Assembly: GCA_021324015.1 (NCBI GenBank)
Contig: JAJPJX010000050.1
Span: 103,715-167,714, forward strand
Direction: 5' to 3'
Source: Solibacteraceae bacterium
GTDB lineage: Bacteria > Acidobacteriota > Terriglobia > Bryobacterales > Bryobacteraceae
DNA length: 64,000 nt
In this document: piece by piece, positions 27,863 through 37,200 of the stretch
How positions within the stretch are numbered: the stretch's first letter is position 1
Layout: every line of letters begins with the position of its first letter
Program-made: the position numbers and the translations under genes
Notes under the pieces: generated by a model
Databases searched by the model: none
What the model saw: the letters and a program-made list of their open reading frames with translations, nothing else
What the model was told of the DNA's origin: nothing

Positions 27863-28987
27863 ATGCCTGCCATCGAATACCTCGAATCCCACGTCGTCTA
27901 CGAGAACCCCCGTCCTCACGTGCACAGCCGGCATGGCTATTTTCCGGGCCTGGCTCTTCTGCCTTCGGGAGAACTGATCGCCTTGTTCGTGATCGCGGAA
28001 GCCTTCGAGGCCCCCAACGGCACCACCTGGGTCGCGCGCTCGAGGGATGATGGCCGCACCTGGACGCTACAGGGCCCGCTCTACCACAAGGCCGTGGTGG
28101 GCTTCGAGACCACCGACTCGCTGAAGCCCACGCTGCTGCGCGATGGCTCGCTGATCGCCACCGGATACCGCTTCCACCGCCATGACCCGGAGATGCCCAT
28201 CGCGATTCCCGAAACCGGCGGCATCCTGCCGGGCGACGATATCGTGTCGTTTTCGTCGGATGAAGGCCGCACCTGGACCGTCCCAGCGATCATTGCCCGA
28301 AGCCACCCGGAACTGCTGGAAATTTCCGGACCCTGCATCGAATCACGCCGTTCCGGCGACCTGCTGGCGGTGGCCGCGCCCTACCGCATGCCCGACGGCT
28401 CGAATCCCAGCGGGCAAATCGGCGTCCTCGTGCGCAGTCGCGACAAAGGCCGCACCTGGGATGACACGGCTCGCTACTTCACCACGCCGGGCAACCGCAT
28501 CACCCCGTTCGAGGGACGTATTTGCGAGATGCAGGAGGGCCGCCTGGTGGCTCTGGTCTGGGCGTACGATGCCGCCGCCGACGCGCACCTGGCCAACCAC
28601 GTGGCCGTCTCGCACGATGACGGCCGTACCTGGTCGTCTCCCGCTCCCACGCCCCACCACGGCCAGGCTTCCAACCTGCTGTGGCTGGGCGAGGATCTTT
28701 TGTTGACCATCCACGCCCACCGCGGGGGGCGCGACACCGGCGTCTACGTCCGCCTGGTGGACTTCCGCGGAGACGCGTGGAAGCCGCTCGCCGAAACGGT
28801 CATTTTCGGCGCAGGCGCCCCCGGACAGACGCGCGAGGGGCAGCAAATGGCCGAAATGTTCCGCTCTCTGCGCTTCGGCCAGCCCTCCCTCCTCAAGCTG
28901 GCCAGCGGAGGAATTCTGGCCTCGCACTGGGCCGTCGAGGACGGCCAGGGCCGCATCCGGACGCACCGCCTGCGCGTGCGCCTATAG
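27863..28987 (+). CDS. Sialidase-like six-bladed propeller (BNR/Asp-box) protein
   Basis: A 374-aa beta-propeller with four clear Asp boxes (S-x-D-x-G-x-T-W) at residues 60-67, 131-138, 192-199 and 250-257. This is the pattern of exo-alpha-sialidases and related BNR-repeat hydrolases. The usual N-terminal FRIP/YRIP arginine motif is replaced by HSRHGYFPG near residue 21, so sialic acid specificity is not assured. No signal peptide is visible, which suggests a cytosolic enzyme or alternative export. It follows the sulfatase by 64 nt and ends 14 nt before the convergent esterase gene. Related non-sialidase propellers act on other acid sugars. Confidence 0.82.
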   Translation: MPAIEYLESHVVYENPRPHVHSRHGYFPGLALLPSGELIALFVIAEAFEAPNGTTWVARSRDDGRTWTLQGPLYHKAVVGFETTDSLKPTLLRDGSLIATGYRFHRHDPEMPIAIPETGGILPGDDIVSFSSDEGRTWTVPAIIARSHPELLEISGPCIESRRSGDLLAVAAPYRMPDGSNPSGQIGVLVRSRDKGRTWDDTARYFTTPGNRITPFEGRICEMQEGRLVALVWAYDAAADAHLANHVAVSHDDGRTWSSPAPTPHHGQASNLLWLGEDLLLTIHAHRGGRDTGVYVRLVDFRGDAWKPLAETVIFGAGAPGQTREGQQMAEMFRSLRFGQPSLLKLASGGILASHWAVEDGQGRIRTHRLRVRL

Positions 28988-29001
28988 ACGCCGGGCGGCA
29001 G

Positions 29002-31023
29002 TCAATTCATCAGCTCCTTCGCGTAGGCCAGGTCCTGCGCGTCGCTCCGGTCCGTGAGGTCTCCCAACACCCAGCGATATTGGAAGCCAGTGCCCTGCCA
29101 GGCGACGTGGCCCATCCAGTTCGCGGGATCCGTCCACAGCACCTTACGGCTGCCCATGAGCTTCACCAGGTCCGGCAGATCCCAGTGCAGGCCGAATCCG
29201 GGAATCACCGCGTCGGAAAAGTTGTTGTTGAGGGGATCCTTTAGCGCGTCCAGCAGGGAGGGCGGCGTCTGATCCAGCCACACCTTGCGGATGCGCGAAT
29301 CGGCGGCGGCCGCCAGCAGCAGCCAGACGCCTTTCACCCCCTGCGCGGCGGCTCGCACGGAGGCCGCATCCACGTCCCCGCGCGCGCACAGCAGATCCAC
29401 CCCCCGCAAGATGTCGCGCGCCCGCGCCGCGGCCAGGCATACGCCGATCTGGTCCGCGCGGGTGTTGGCCTCCCAGTCGCCCACGTACGGGCGACGCAAA
29501 TCCGGCGTCAGGGATTGCCGCGGTTCCATCTCCAGCACCATCCTCCCTGCCCGCGCGCACTGCTCCGCCAGGAAACCGGAGCGCTTCCCGGCGACCAGCA
29601 ACACGGCAGGCTTTCTGCCGGGCGAAGAAGGGATATACAGCCGCGCGTCGATCTCGATGCCCGGTTCGCTTTCGAAGCGAATGTGCTGGCGCCGCCAGCC
29701 GCCTGCTTCCGATTGTTCCCGCACGGCGGCCGCCGGCGCGGATCCGCCGGGAGAGATCTGCAAGCGGCGCAACTCGGCCGCCAGGCCCTCCAGCGTGCCC
29801 GGCTTCCGCTTGGCGTGCAGGCTGTCCAATATCAGTTGATACAGCTTGCGGCTTCCCGGTTCGTCTTCGACGCGGCCCGTCCGAGTCACCAGCAGATCGT
29901 GGTTGGTGTACAGCTTCACGGGCTGTTCGTGAAAATCCCCCTGGCCGTCCTTCAGCCAGCGAATCAGCCAGCGGTAGACCGCCTCGCGGCTCACCAGCGG
30001 CGTGCCGTGCGGACCTGGACCGACGAAGAACGCGATTTTATCCTCCGCACCGTAAAGCCGGTACCAGCGGCGGGCCTCCTCGTACACCATCCGGGCCCCG
30101 GGCGGCGTGAAATAGTCTTGCTCGGTGGCCTGGATCAGCCAGGGTGTGGGAGCGGATAGCTCAACGAAATCCGCGGTGTCCAATCCCAGGGCGATCTGGC
30201 GCGGGACAGTCATTTCGGAGTGCGGATCGCTCCCCGCAAACAACAGCCGGTAGGAATTGGGAAAGCAGGCAGGAATCACGGCTTTGAGCCGGGAATCCAA
30301 AGCGCCGATGAAAGTGGTGAGCGCGCCGCCGCCCGAGCAGCCGGCCGCCCCGAGGTGCGCCGGGTCTACATCGGGCCGGCTCACCAGGTAGTCGATGGAT
30401 CGCTTCGCATCCCAGATAAAGTAGCGCGCCACCCCTTCTCCGATCAGGCTGTCCTGCGCCCCGGCGTGGATGTGCTCGGGGACCGACCAACCCGCCGCCG
30501 GCGCCTTGAGCAGCGGATCATAGGTCTGCTCCCGTTCGCCCTGGCCGGCCGGGTCGAAGGCCAGCGCCACAAAGCCCTTGAGAGCCAGGTTGGCGGCCAG
30601 AAGCTGCGGTTCGGCCTTGCCCTCCTGGGTGTGGCCCGCCTGCAAGAGCACCGCGGGATAGCGTCCCGGCCGGCTGGGCCGGTAAACATCGGCCGTCACG
30701 TAGTAGCCGGGCAGGCTTTCGTAGATCACCTTCTCGATGACGTACCCTTCGGCCTGAATTCGTCCGGTGGTGTGGGCACGGAGCGGCCCGGAGTACTCCG
30801 GCAATCCGCCCAGGGCCTCCAGAATCTTCCCCCGGACCGCCTGTTTGCGCCGTTCGGCCGCCTCCACCGTACGGATCTGGGCGATGGCGTCCTCGCGAGC
30901 CTGAAGCTGCTTCTGCGCGATGCTGTCCATCCAGCGCAGCAGCGGGTCCTGAATAGGTCCCTGGGCGGGTAGCGGCACAAAGCCTAGAAGAGCAGCGGCC
31001 ATCAGGCTGGAGACGCGCGTCAT
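29002..31023 (-). CDS. Secreted tandem alpha/beta-hydrolase (acetyl-xylan-esterase-like)
   Basis: A 673-aa exported protein with signal peptide ~1-21. The first alpha/beta-hydrolase unit (~80-400) has the nucleophile elbow GCSGGG with S230 and a candidate His in GPGPHGTPL, similar to acetyl-xylan/glucuronoyl-type esterases. A second unit (~430-673) begins GIEIDARLYIPSSPGRKPAVLLVAG, but the place of its nucleophile elbow reads AAAQGVKGVW with no serine, so it is probably catalytically dead and structural. This would remove acyl groups from plant polysaccharides. Its ATG lies 4 nt after the stop of the amidohydrolase gene on the same strand, so they share an operon. Confidence 0.82.
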   Translation of the reverse strand: MTRVSSLMAAALLGFVPLPAQGPIQDPLLRWMDSIAQKQLQAREDAIAQIRTVEAAERRKQAVRGKILEALGGLPEYSGPLRAHTTGRIQAEGYVIEKVIYESLPGYYVTADVYRPSRPGRYPAVLLQAGHTQEGKAEPQLLAANLALKGFVALAFDPAGQGEREQTYDPLLKAPAAGWSVPEHIHAGAQDSLIGEGVARYFIWDAKRSIDYLVSRPDVDPAHLGAAGCSGGGALTTFIGALDSRLKAVIPACFPNSYRLLFAGSDPHSEMTVPRQIALGLDTADFVELSAPTPWLIQATEQDYFTPPGARMVYEEARRWYRLYGAEDKIAFFVGPGPHGTPLVSREAVYRWLIRWLKDGQGDFHEQPVKLYTNHDLLVTRTGRVEDEPGSRKLYQLILDSLHAKRKPGTLEGLAAELRRLQISPGGSAPAAAVREQSEAGGWRRQHIRFESEPGIEIDARLYIPSSPGRKPAVLLVAGKRSGFLAEQCARAGRMVLEMEPRQSLTPDLRRPYVGDWEANTRADQIGVCLAAARARDILRGVDLLCARGDVDAASVRAAAQGVKGVWLLLAAAADSRIRKVWLDQTPPSLLDALKDPLNNNFSDAVIPGFGLHWDLPDLVKLMGSRKVLWTDPANWMGHVAWQGTGFQYRWVLGDLTDRSDAQDLAYAKELMN

Positions 31024-31027
31024 GAGA

Positions 31028-31834
31028 TCACGCCAGATATCCTTTCACCCGCAGAATCGGCGCGAACAGGCGGCGCAGGTTACCGCCCAGCACCAGCTCT
31101 TTGGCGGAATCCGGGATGTCCGCCCCCAGCACCTTCGCGACCTGGGAAGCAAAGCTCCGGCCCCCGACGTCGCTGCCGTACACTACTCTTTCCGGACCAA
31201 GCTCGCGCACGGCCATTTCCACCACGCCGGAGGTGGGATCGAATCCGGCCATGCCGGCCAGGATATTTTTGCTCCGGCGGATGATGCGAATCCCCCGCTC
31301 CCAGTCTCCGCCCGTGTGCCCGCAGAGGAACGTAGCATTCGGATGACGCCCGGCCAACTCCACCAAGTCGCCCGGAGTGGATTCGCCGGGCTCGTTGCCT
31401 CCACGCTTCAGCCACGTATGCTGCAGGATGGGAGCCTGCATGGCAATCGCCCGCTCGACGATGGCGTCCATCTCCGGTGCGTTGCAGCGCTTATCCGCTT
31501 CCAGTTCTCCAACTCCGATCATCGGCCCGTCCCGCACGCAGCGGTCAAACTCGCGCAGGCTGAACTCCGGATACATGGGGCTCAGGTACACGGAGCCATA
31601 CGCGCGCCCGGGAAAGGCCCGCACGGCGCGCATCACCCGGTCGTTCTCCTCGCGGAGTTGCTCCGGCGTGGGATGCAGGTCCGCCGAGTAGCCCTGGGAA
31701 AGAATCATCCGTTCGATCCCCACGCGGTCCGCGAAGCGCACCAGCGTCTCCATGCGCTGCTCCGGCGTTCCACCCGGCACCGAGTGCAGATGGCTGTGGA
31801 TATCCCAAATGCGGAAGCGCTGTCCGCCGGTCAT
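31028..31834 (-). CDS. TIM-barrel amidohydrolase (amidohydrolase_2-like)
   Basis: A 268-aa metal-dependent hydrolase/decarboxylase-like protein. The N-terminus carries the metal-binding HxH (WDIHSHLHS). Further His and Asp ligands are expected in PILQHTWLKR, LCGHTGGDW and YGSDVGG, in barrel order. This family hydrolyses lactones or decarboxylates aromatic and uronic derivatives. The start ATG overlaps the stop of the upstream cytochrome-PQQ dehydrogenase by 4 nt (ATGA), which fixes the start; an in-frame codon 15 nt upstream is not favoured. It could open the lactone formed by the dehydrogenase, but this is only suggested by position. Confidence 0.82.
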   Translation of the reverse strand: MTGGQRFRIWDIHSHLHSVPGGTPEQRMETLVRFADRVGIERMILSQGYSADLHPTPEQLREENDRVMRAVRAFPGRAYGSVYLSPMYPEFSLREFDRCVRDGPMIGVGELEADKRCNAPEMDAIVERAIAMQAPILQHTWLKRGGNEPGESTPGDLVELAGRHPNATFLCGHTGGDWERGIRIIRRSKNILAGMAGFDPTSGVVEMAVRELGPERVVYGSDVGGRSFASQVAKVLGADIPDSAKELVLGGNLRRLFAPILRVKGYLA

Positions 31835-34155
31835 GGCAGCCCGAAGCACAGGATGTTGGCGCCTGCCGCAATGGCGATATATTGACGCCCGCCCGCCGTG
31901 TACGTGATCGGCGCGCTCTTAATGGTTTCGTTGGTCGGGACGTGCCACAGGGGCTTGCCGTCCTTCTGGTCCACGGCCACCAGGTTGCCATCCGGATCCG
32001 CGTAGATCAAGATCCCTCCCGCGGTGGCCAGCACGCCCGCCCATCGCTTGCCCTCGACCGGACCGGTCTGCGGAATCTCCCAGACCACTTTCCCGGTTTC
32101 GATATCCAGCGCTCGAAGGTACTTCTTGCCCGGCTTCACTTCGGCGCGCCCGGCGGTCCAACCGCCCGGCGAAACGCGCGGCACGCACTTTTCGAGCACC
32201 ATCAGGTAATACAGCCGCGTGGTGGGACTGAAGGCCGTGGCATTCCAGTTGGTGGCGTCCTCCGGGCAGCTCATGCCGTTCTCGTTGAGGAGCTGAGGCC
32301 GCCCGTCCGCGCCGATCCCGCTGGCCCAGGTCACTTCCACGAAGTTCTTCGCCAGCAGCAGCTCGCCGTTAGTGCGGTCGAGGACGTAAAAAAATCCGTT
32401 GCGGTCCGCGTGCAGCATGAGCTTGCGTGGCTGGCCCCGGTACACCGCATCCACCAGGACGGAAGGTTCCGTGGAGTCCCAAACATGCACGTCGTGCGGC
32501 GTGAACTGGTAATACCACTTCAACTTCCCGGTGCTGGCGTGGAGCGCCAGGATGCACTCGGTATAGAGATTGTCGCCCGGCCGGTCGCGCCCGTCCGTCG
32601 TCGGATACGGTGTAGCGGTCGGCCAGAAGATGGTATCGGTTTCCGAATCGTAGCTGCCGGTGAGCCAGGTCGATCCGCCCCCGAACGCCGGCTCCTTGCC
32701 CTTCCAGGTTTCGTAGCCCGGTTCGCCTTTGGAAGGCACAGTCCAGAACCTCCAGGCGCGCTCGCCGGTATCCGCCTTGTAAGCTGCCAGAAACCCGCGG
32801 ATCCCCCAGTCGCCGCCGGAGACTCCGGCCACCACCATGTCTTTGACCACCAGCGGGGCCACGGTCGAGCCATAGTGCTGCGGCTCGTCGATCATGACGG
32901 CTTCCCACACCAGCGCGCCCGTGAGCCGATTCAAGGCGATCAGGTGGGCATTGTCGGTGGTCATGAAGATCTTGTCGCCCAAAATGGCCGCGCCCCGATT
33001 GGTGCCCAGGGAGGCGTCCCCTACCAGCCCCTGACTGCGCGGCCGCGCATAGTGCCAGATCGGGCGTCCGGTGAGGGCATCCAGCGCCCAGGCCTGGTGC
33101 GGGCCGGTTACGTACATGACGCCGTCCGCCACCAGGGGTGTGGTTTCCAGGCCGAAGTACTTCATGTTCTCGACAAAATACGGCGTGTCGGGCAGAAGCT
33201 GGGCCCACAGAGGAATCGGAAAGCCCCATTTCAGGCCCAGTTGGTGCACATTGGAGGCGTTGATCTGGGCCAGTTCGCTGTACCGGTTGCCTCCCAGCTT
33301 CCCGTTGTAGGTCAGCCAGTCTCCAGGCTTCGGGTCCACGAGGCGGGAAAACGGGATGTCCTGGTCCCCCGTCCCGGCGGCCGCCGGCACTCCCGGCCGC
33401 ACACCCGTCAGGCGGCCGAGGTAGGCAATCAGATCCCGCAACTCTTCGGGAGTGGCGGCCACCGGCCGCATCAGCGATTCCTTGTCATACTCGATGGACG
33501 CCATCTGGTCTTCGCGCAGCGAGTGGAAGCGGCCCTTCAGGTCCAGCAAGCCGATATCGAAACCGCTGCGGCTCTTCACGAAACCGCGGACGGTCCGGCC
33601 ATCCCGTCCCCGCACCGTCGCCACCGCAAAGCCGGGGGCGATGTGGGCGCTGGGCTTGACGAGCGCCGTCCGGAGTTCCTCCACTGTCATTTCCTTGCCG
33701 ATATTGGAAAGATCCGGACCCAATGCGCGGCCGGCGCCCGCCACCATGTGGCACGAGGCGCACTGCCCTTTGCCGTGGAAGAACACTTTCCCGGCCGCCG
33801 GGTCGCCGGTAGTGACCGCTTCCGCGGCCGGGGCATTCAGCGACCGCAGCAGGACCGCCAGGGCATCGAGTTGGTCCGCCGGCAGATCGAACGCGGGCAT
33901 TCCCGAGGCGGGCGCGCCCTTGCGGAGGAAGGCGCGCAACTGCTCGGCCGAGCGCGCGCGCACGCGCCGGTTCCCGGCGAGACCCGGACCGCGGTCCGTG
34001 CCGTGCGCGTCGGCTCCGTGGCAGCCGGCGCACAGCCGTGCGAACAGCTGCTCCCCTTCCATGGCGCCCGGAGCATTCTGCGAACCCAACACCAGGGCTG
34101 CCAGCAGGGCCGGCGCTTTCCAGGCGCACCACCGTTTTCGGATGTTCTGAATCAT
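31831..34155 (-). CDS. Cytochrome c-PQQ-dependent dehydrogenase fusion (quinohaemoprotein)
   Basis: A 774-aa periplasmic quinohaemoprotein. After a signal peptide (~1-30) come two c-type haem motifs: CAGCH at 42-46, in a small cytochrome domain, and CASCH at 132-136, in a domain like the planctomycete/verrucomicrobial haem-binding domain (GKVFFHGKGQ to EELRDLIAYLGRL, ~122-250). From ~275 onward there is an eight-bladed PQQ propeller (DWLTYNGKLGGNRYSELAQI, repeated W-docking strands such as GALVWEAV, GERAWRFW, GKLKWYYQF, GKVVWEIP, GKPLWHVP). In most quinohaemoprotein alcohol dehydrogenases the cytochrome is C-terminal, so the order is reversed here. It would oxidise sugars or alcohols and pass electrons to the respiratory chain. 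Confidence 0.88.
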   Translation of the reverse strand: MIQNIRKRWCAWKAPALLAALVLGSQNAPGAMEGEQLFARLCAGCHGADAHGTDRGPGLAGNRRVRARSAEQLRAFLRKGAPASGMPAFDLPADQLDALAVLLRSLNAPAAEAVTTGDPAAGKVFFHGKGQCASCHMVAGAGRALGPDLSNIGKEMTVEELRTALVKPSAHIAPGFAVATVRGRDGRTVRGFVKSRSGFDIGLLDLKGRFHSLREDQMASIEYDKESLMRPVAATPEELRDLIAYLGRLTGVRPGVPAAAGTGDQDIPFSRLVDPKPGDWLTYNGKLGGNRYSELAQINASNVHQLGLKWGFPIPLWAQLLPDTPYFVENMKYFGLETTPLVADGVMYVTGPHQAWALDALTGRPIWHYARPRSQGLVGDASLGTNRGAAILGDKIFMTTDNAHLIALNRLTGALVWEAVMIDEPQHYGSTVAPLVVKDMVVAGVSGGDWGIRGFLAAYKADTGERAWRFWTVPSKGEPGYETWKGKEPAFGGGSTWLTGSYDSETDTIFWPTATPYPTTDGRDRPGDNLYTECILALHASTGKLKWYYQFTPHDVHVWDSTEPSVLVDAVYRGQPRKLMLHADRNGFFYVLDRTNGELLLAKNFVEVTWASGIGADGRPQLLNENGMSCPEDATNWNATAFSPTTRLYYLMVLEKCVPRVSPGGWTAGRAEVKPGKKYLRALDIETGKVVWEIPQTGPVEGKRWAGVLATAGGILIYADPDGNLVAVDQKDGKPLWHVPTNETIKSAPITYTAGGRQYIAIAAGANILCFGLP

Positions 34156-34245
34156 ACGCGCTGACCGAGTATCGTGGCTTCCGATTCTAAATCAACTCTT
34201 CGTACGGTTGTCAACGCTCCGTAACGGCACGGTTGCTAATGATGG

Positions 34246-37200
34246 ATGACGATGAGACGAGCCTTTCCAATTTTCTTTTGCGCACTGGTGTGCGCCAGCG
34301 CACAAATCAACACCGCCAGCCTCGGCGGGTTGATCACCGACCCCAGCCAGGCGGTGGTTTCCGGAGTGGTGGTGAGCGCGCGTCACAAATCTACCGGCGT
34401 CCAGCGAGTGACGCGCACCAACGATACCGGCTATTATTCTTTCGCCTCGCTGCCTGTCGGCGATTACGAAGTGACCGCGGAACATCCGGGGTTCGAGAAG
34501 ATGATCAAGCGGGTGACGCTCGAGACCGCGGAGAAAGCCCGCCAGGATTTCACACTGAATGTGGGCCAGGTGGACACCACGGTGGAAGTGCGGTCCGCGG
34601 CTCCGCAGCTTTCCCGGGACGATGCCACGCTGGGCACGGTCGTGGACAACAATTACGTTTCCAAGTTCCCGCTGATGCTCCGGACTTGGGACGACCTGCT
34701 GACGCTGGTGCCCGGCGTGCAAGCCTCCCGATACACGGAGCAAAGCGGCGCCACCAGCGCGGGGCGAACCGGCGACTTCAATGTCCACGGGGTGCGGTCG
34801 CTCCAGAACAATTTCATTCTGGACGGCGTGGACAACAACACCTTTTCCGAAAACGTGCAGGAGTTGACCACACAGGCCGTGCGGCCGTCAGTGGACGCCA
34901 TTCAGGAGTTCAAGGTCATCACCAACCCCTACTCGGCGGAATACGGCCGCAGCCCGGGGGCGGCGGTCATCGTGACCACCAAGTCCGGAACCAATCAGGT
35001 GCACGGCCTGCTCTACGAGTACCTGCGAAATAACGTGTTCGACGCCAACGATTTCTTCTCCAACCGGAGCGGGCTGAAGAAGCCCCAGAACCAGCGCAAC
35101 CAGTTCGGCGGAGACCTGGGCGGGCCGCTGCGCAAGAACCGCCTGTTCGGGTTCTTCGATTGGGAGAGTACGCGCATCAACACGGGCGTCTCCCGCATCA
35201 CGACGGTGCCGCTGCCAAACGAGCGCATCGGGGACTTCAGCGCCGCGGCGGCCGCCGCCGCCGGGGTCCCGGACTATCCGGCGATCTACGATCCTGCGTC
35301 CCACCAGCCATTCGCCAACAACCAGATCCCCGCCAGCCGGCTGGACGGGTCTATGCAAAAGATCATGCCGCTGTTCCCCCTGCCGAACCTGCCCGGGGAG
35401 AACAACAACTTCGCGCGCAACGGGGCGCTCACCGACGACGCCGACCTGTTCAGCGGGCGCATGGACTGGACGCCCGACGCCCGCGACACGGTCTTCGGAC
35501 GGTATTCCTGGGCGACGCGCGCGCGCTTCATCCCGGGGAATTTCGGCGGGATCGCGGATGGCACTTCCACCTCGGCATTCGGCCGCCAGAACCTCACCAA
35601 TCATGGCGCCGCCATCGGCTGGACGCGGGTGATCTCGCCGCGCCTGGTGAACGAATTCCGCCTCGCCTTCACGCGCGACAACTCGTACGCCCAGCAGGAC
35701 CCGTTCGGCTTGAACCACGCGGCGGATTTCGTTCCGGGCATCCCGGAAAACCCGGCCGTGGACGGCGGCGTGCCTCTGATCACCTTTACGGGCTACAACA
35801 CCTACATCGGGTCCCCGGCCTTTCTACCGAAGTTCCAGATTACGCAGCAGTTTGAATTCTCGGATACGCTCTCTTGGAACCTGGGACGCCACCAGCTCAA
35901 GTTCGGCGCGGATCTGCACGCGCCCATGCGCAACATCTTTCTGGACGTGCCCGGCACGCGCGGAACCATCGGCTTCGACAGGATTTTCACCTGCCAGCGC
36001 AACGCCAGCAACCAATGCGCGGCTGGCACGGGTCTGTCCTACGCGGACGCCCTGCTGGGCTACGTGCAGAACGCGCAGCTTTCCAACGTCTACTTCGCGG
36101 ACCAGCGGCTGCATATGTACGCGTTCTTCGCGCAGGACGATTTCAAGGTGACGCCCCGCCTGACCCTCAACCTGGGCCTGCGCTACGACTTCGCCACGCC
36201 GCTGCTCGAGGGCAGGAATCACATCGCCAACTTCGACTACGCCACCGGGCAGCTCTTCCTGGCGAAACCCGGCAGCCTGCAGGACCGCTCCACGGTGCAG
36301 CCCAACCGCCTGAACTTCGCGCCGCGCGTGGGCCTGGCCTACCAGATCGATTCGAAGACCGTTCTGCGCACCGGCTACGGCATCTTTTACTCCATGCTGG
36401 ATCGCAACGGCAGCGAAAACCAGGCGGCCCTGAATCCCCCGTTCCTGGTCAACAACACGCCGGCGGTCCCCTCCACGGCGGCGCAGCCCGTGATGCTCCT
36501 GGCGCAAGGCTTCGCGCCGAATTTCCTGGACCCGGCAACCCTGAACTACAAAGTGGTGCACATCCGCTCGGTGCCCGTAAGCGACCCGTTCCCCTACGTG
36601 CAGCAGTGGAGCTTCGGCTTCCAGCGCGAATTGCCCGCCGGCCTGTTCGCCGAGGCCGACTACGTAGGCAGCAAGACCACCCACATCAACGCCATTTACG
36701 ATGCCAACTCGCCGCTGAACGGAGCGGCGCCGTACCCCAACTTCGGTTATCTGGAGTTCACCAACCCGCTGGGCAACGGCAGCTACCAGGGGCTGGATCT
36801 CTCGCTCGAGCGGCGACTTAACGCCGGGCTGGCCTTCCGCCTCTCCTACACGTTCTCCAAGAACATCGACAACGTGAACGAGCCGCTGGAAAGCCTGGGG
36901 TCCGGGGGCGTGCAAAACATCCGCAACTTCGCAGCCTGGCGCGGGCCGGCAGACTTCGACGTGCCCCATCGGGTGGTGCTGAGTTATGTGTACGAACTGC
37001 CCTTCGGCAAGGGCAAGCCCTTGGCCTCGCACGGCGTGCTCTCCTGGATTGTAGGGGGATTCCGCACCAGCGGCTCGTATACGTTTGCCAGCGGCAAGCC
37101 CTTCACGGTGAGCTCGGGCGGGGCGATCGGAAACTCGATCGACCCGGCCGGGGCGGAACTGGCGGTGCCGAACGTCATCGGCACGCCGTTAATTCTAGGC

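Noticed and set aside
31882..34164. A 760-codon plus-strand frame opposite the PQQ dehydrogenase
   Set aside because: The minus strand has two haem motifs and the propeller; the plus-strand product is Arg/His-rich with no domain-like segment.
34204..34235. ACGGTTG direct repeats as a defined operator
   Set aside because: Two 7-mers 25 bp apart in one spacer could occur by chance and no matching pair was found at the other receptor promoters.
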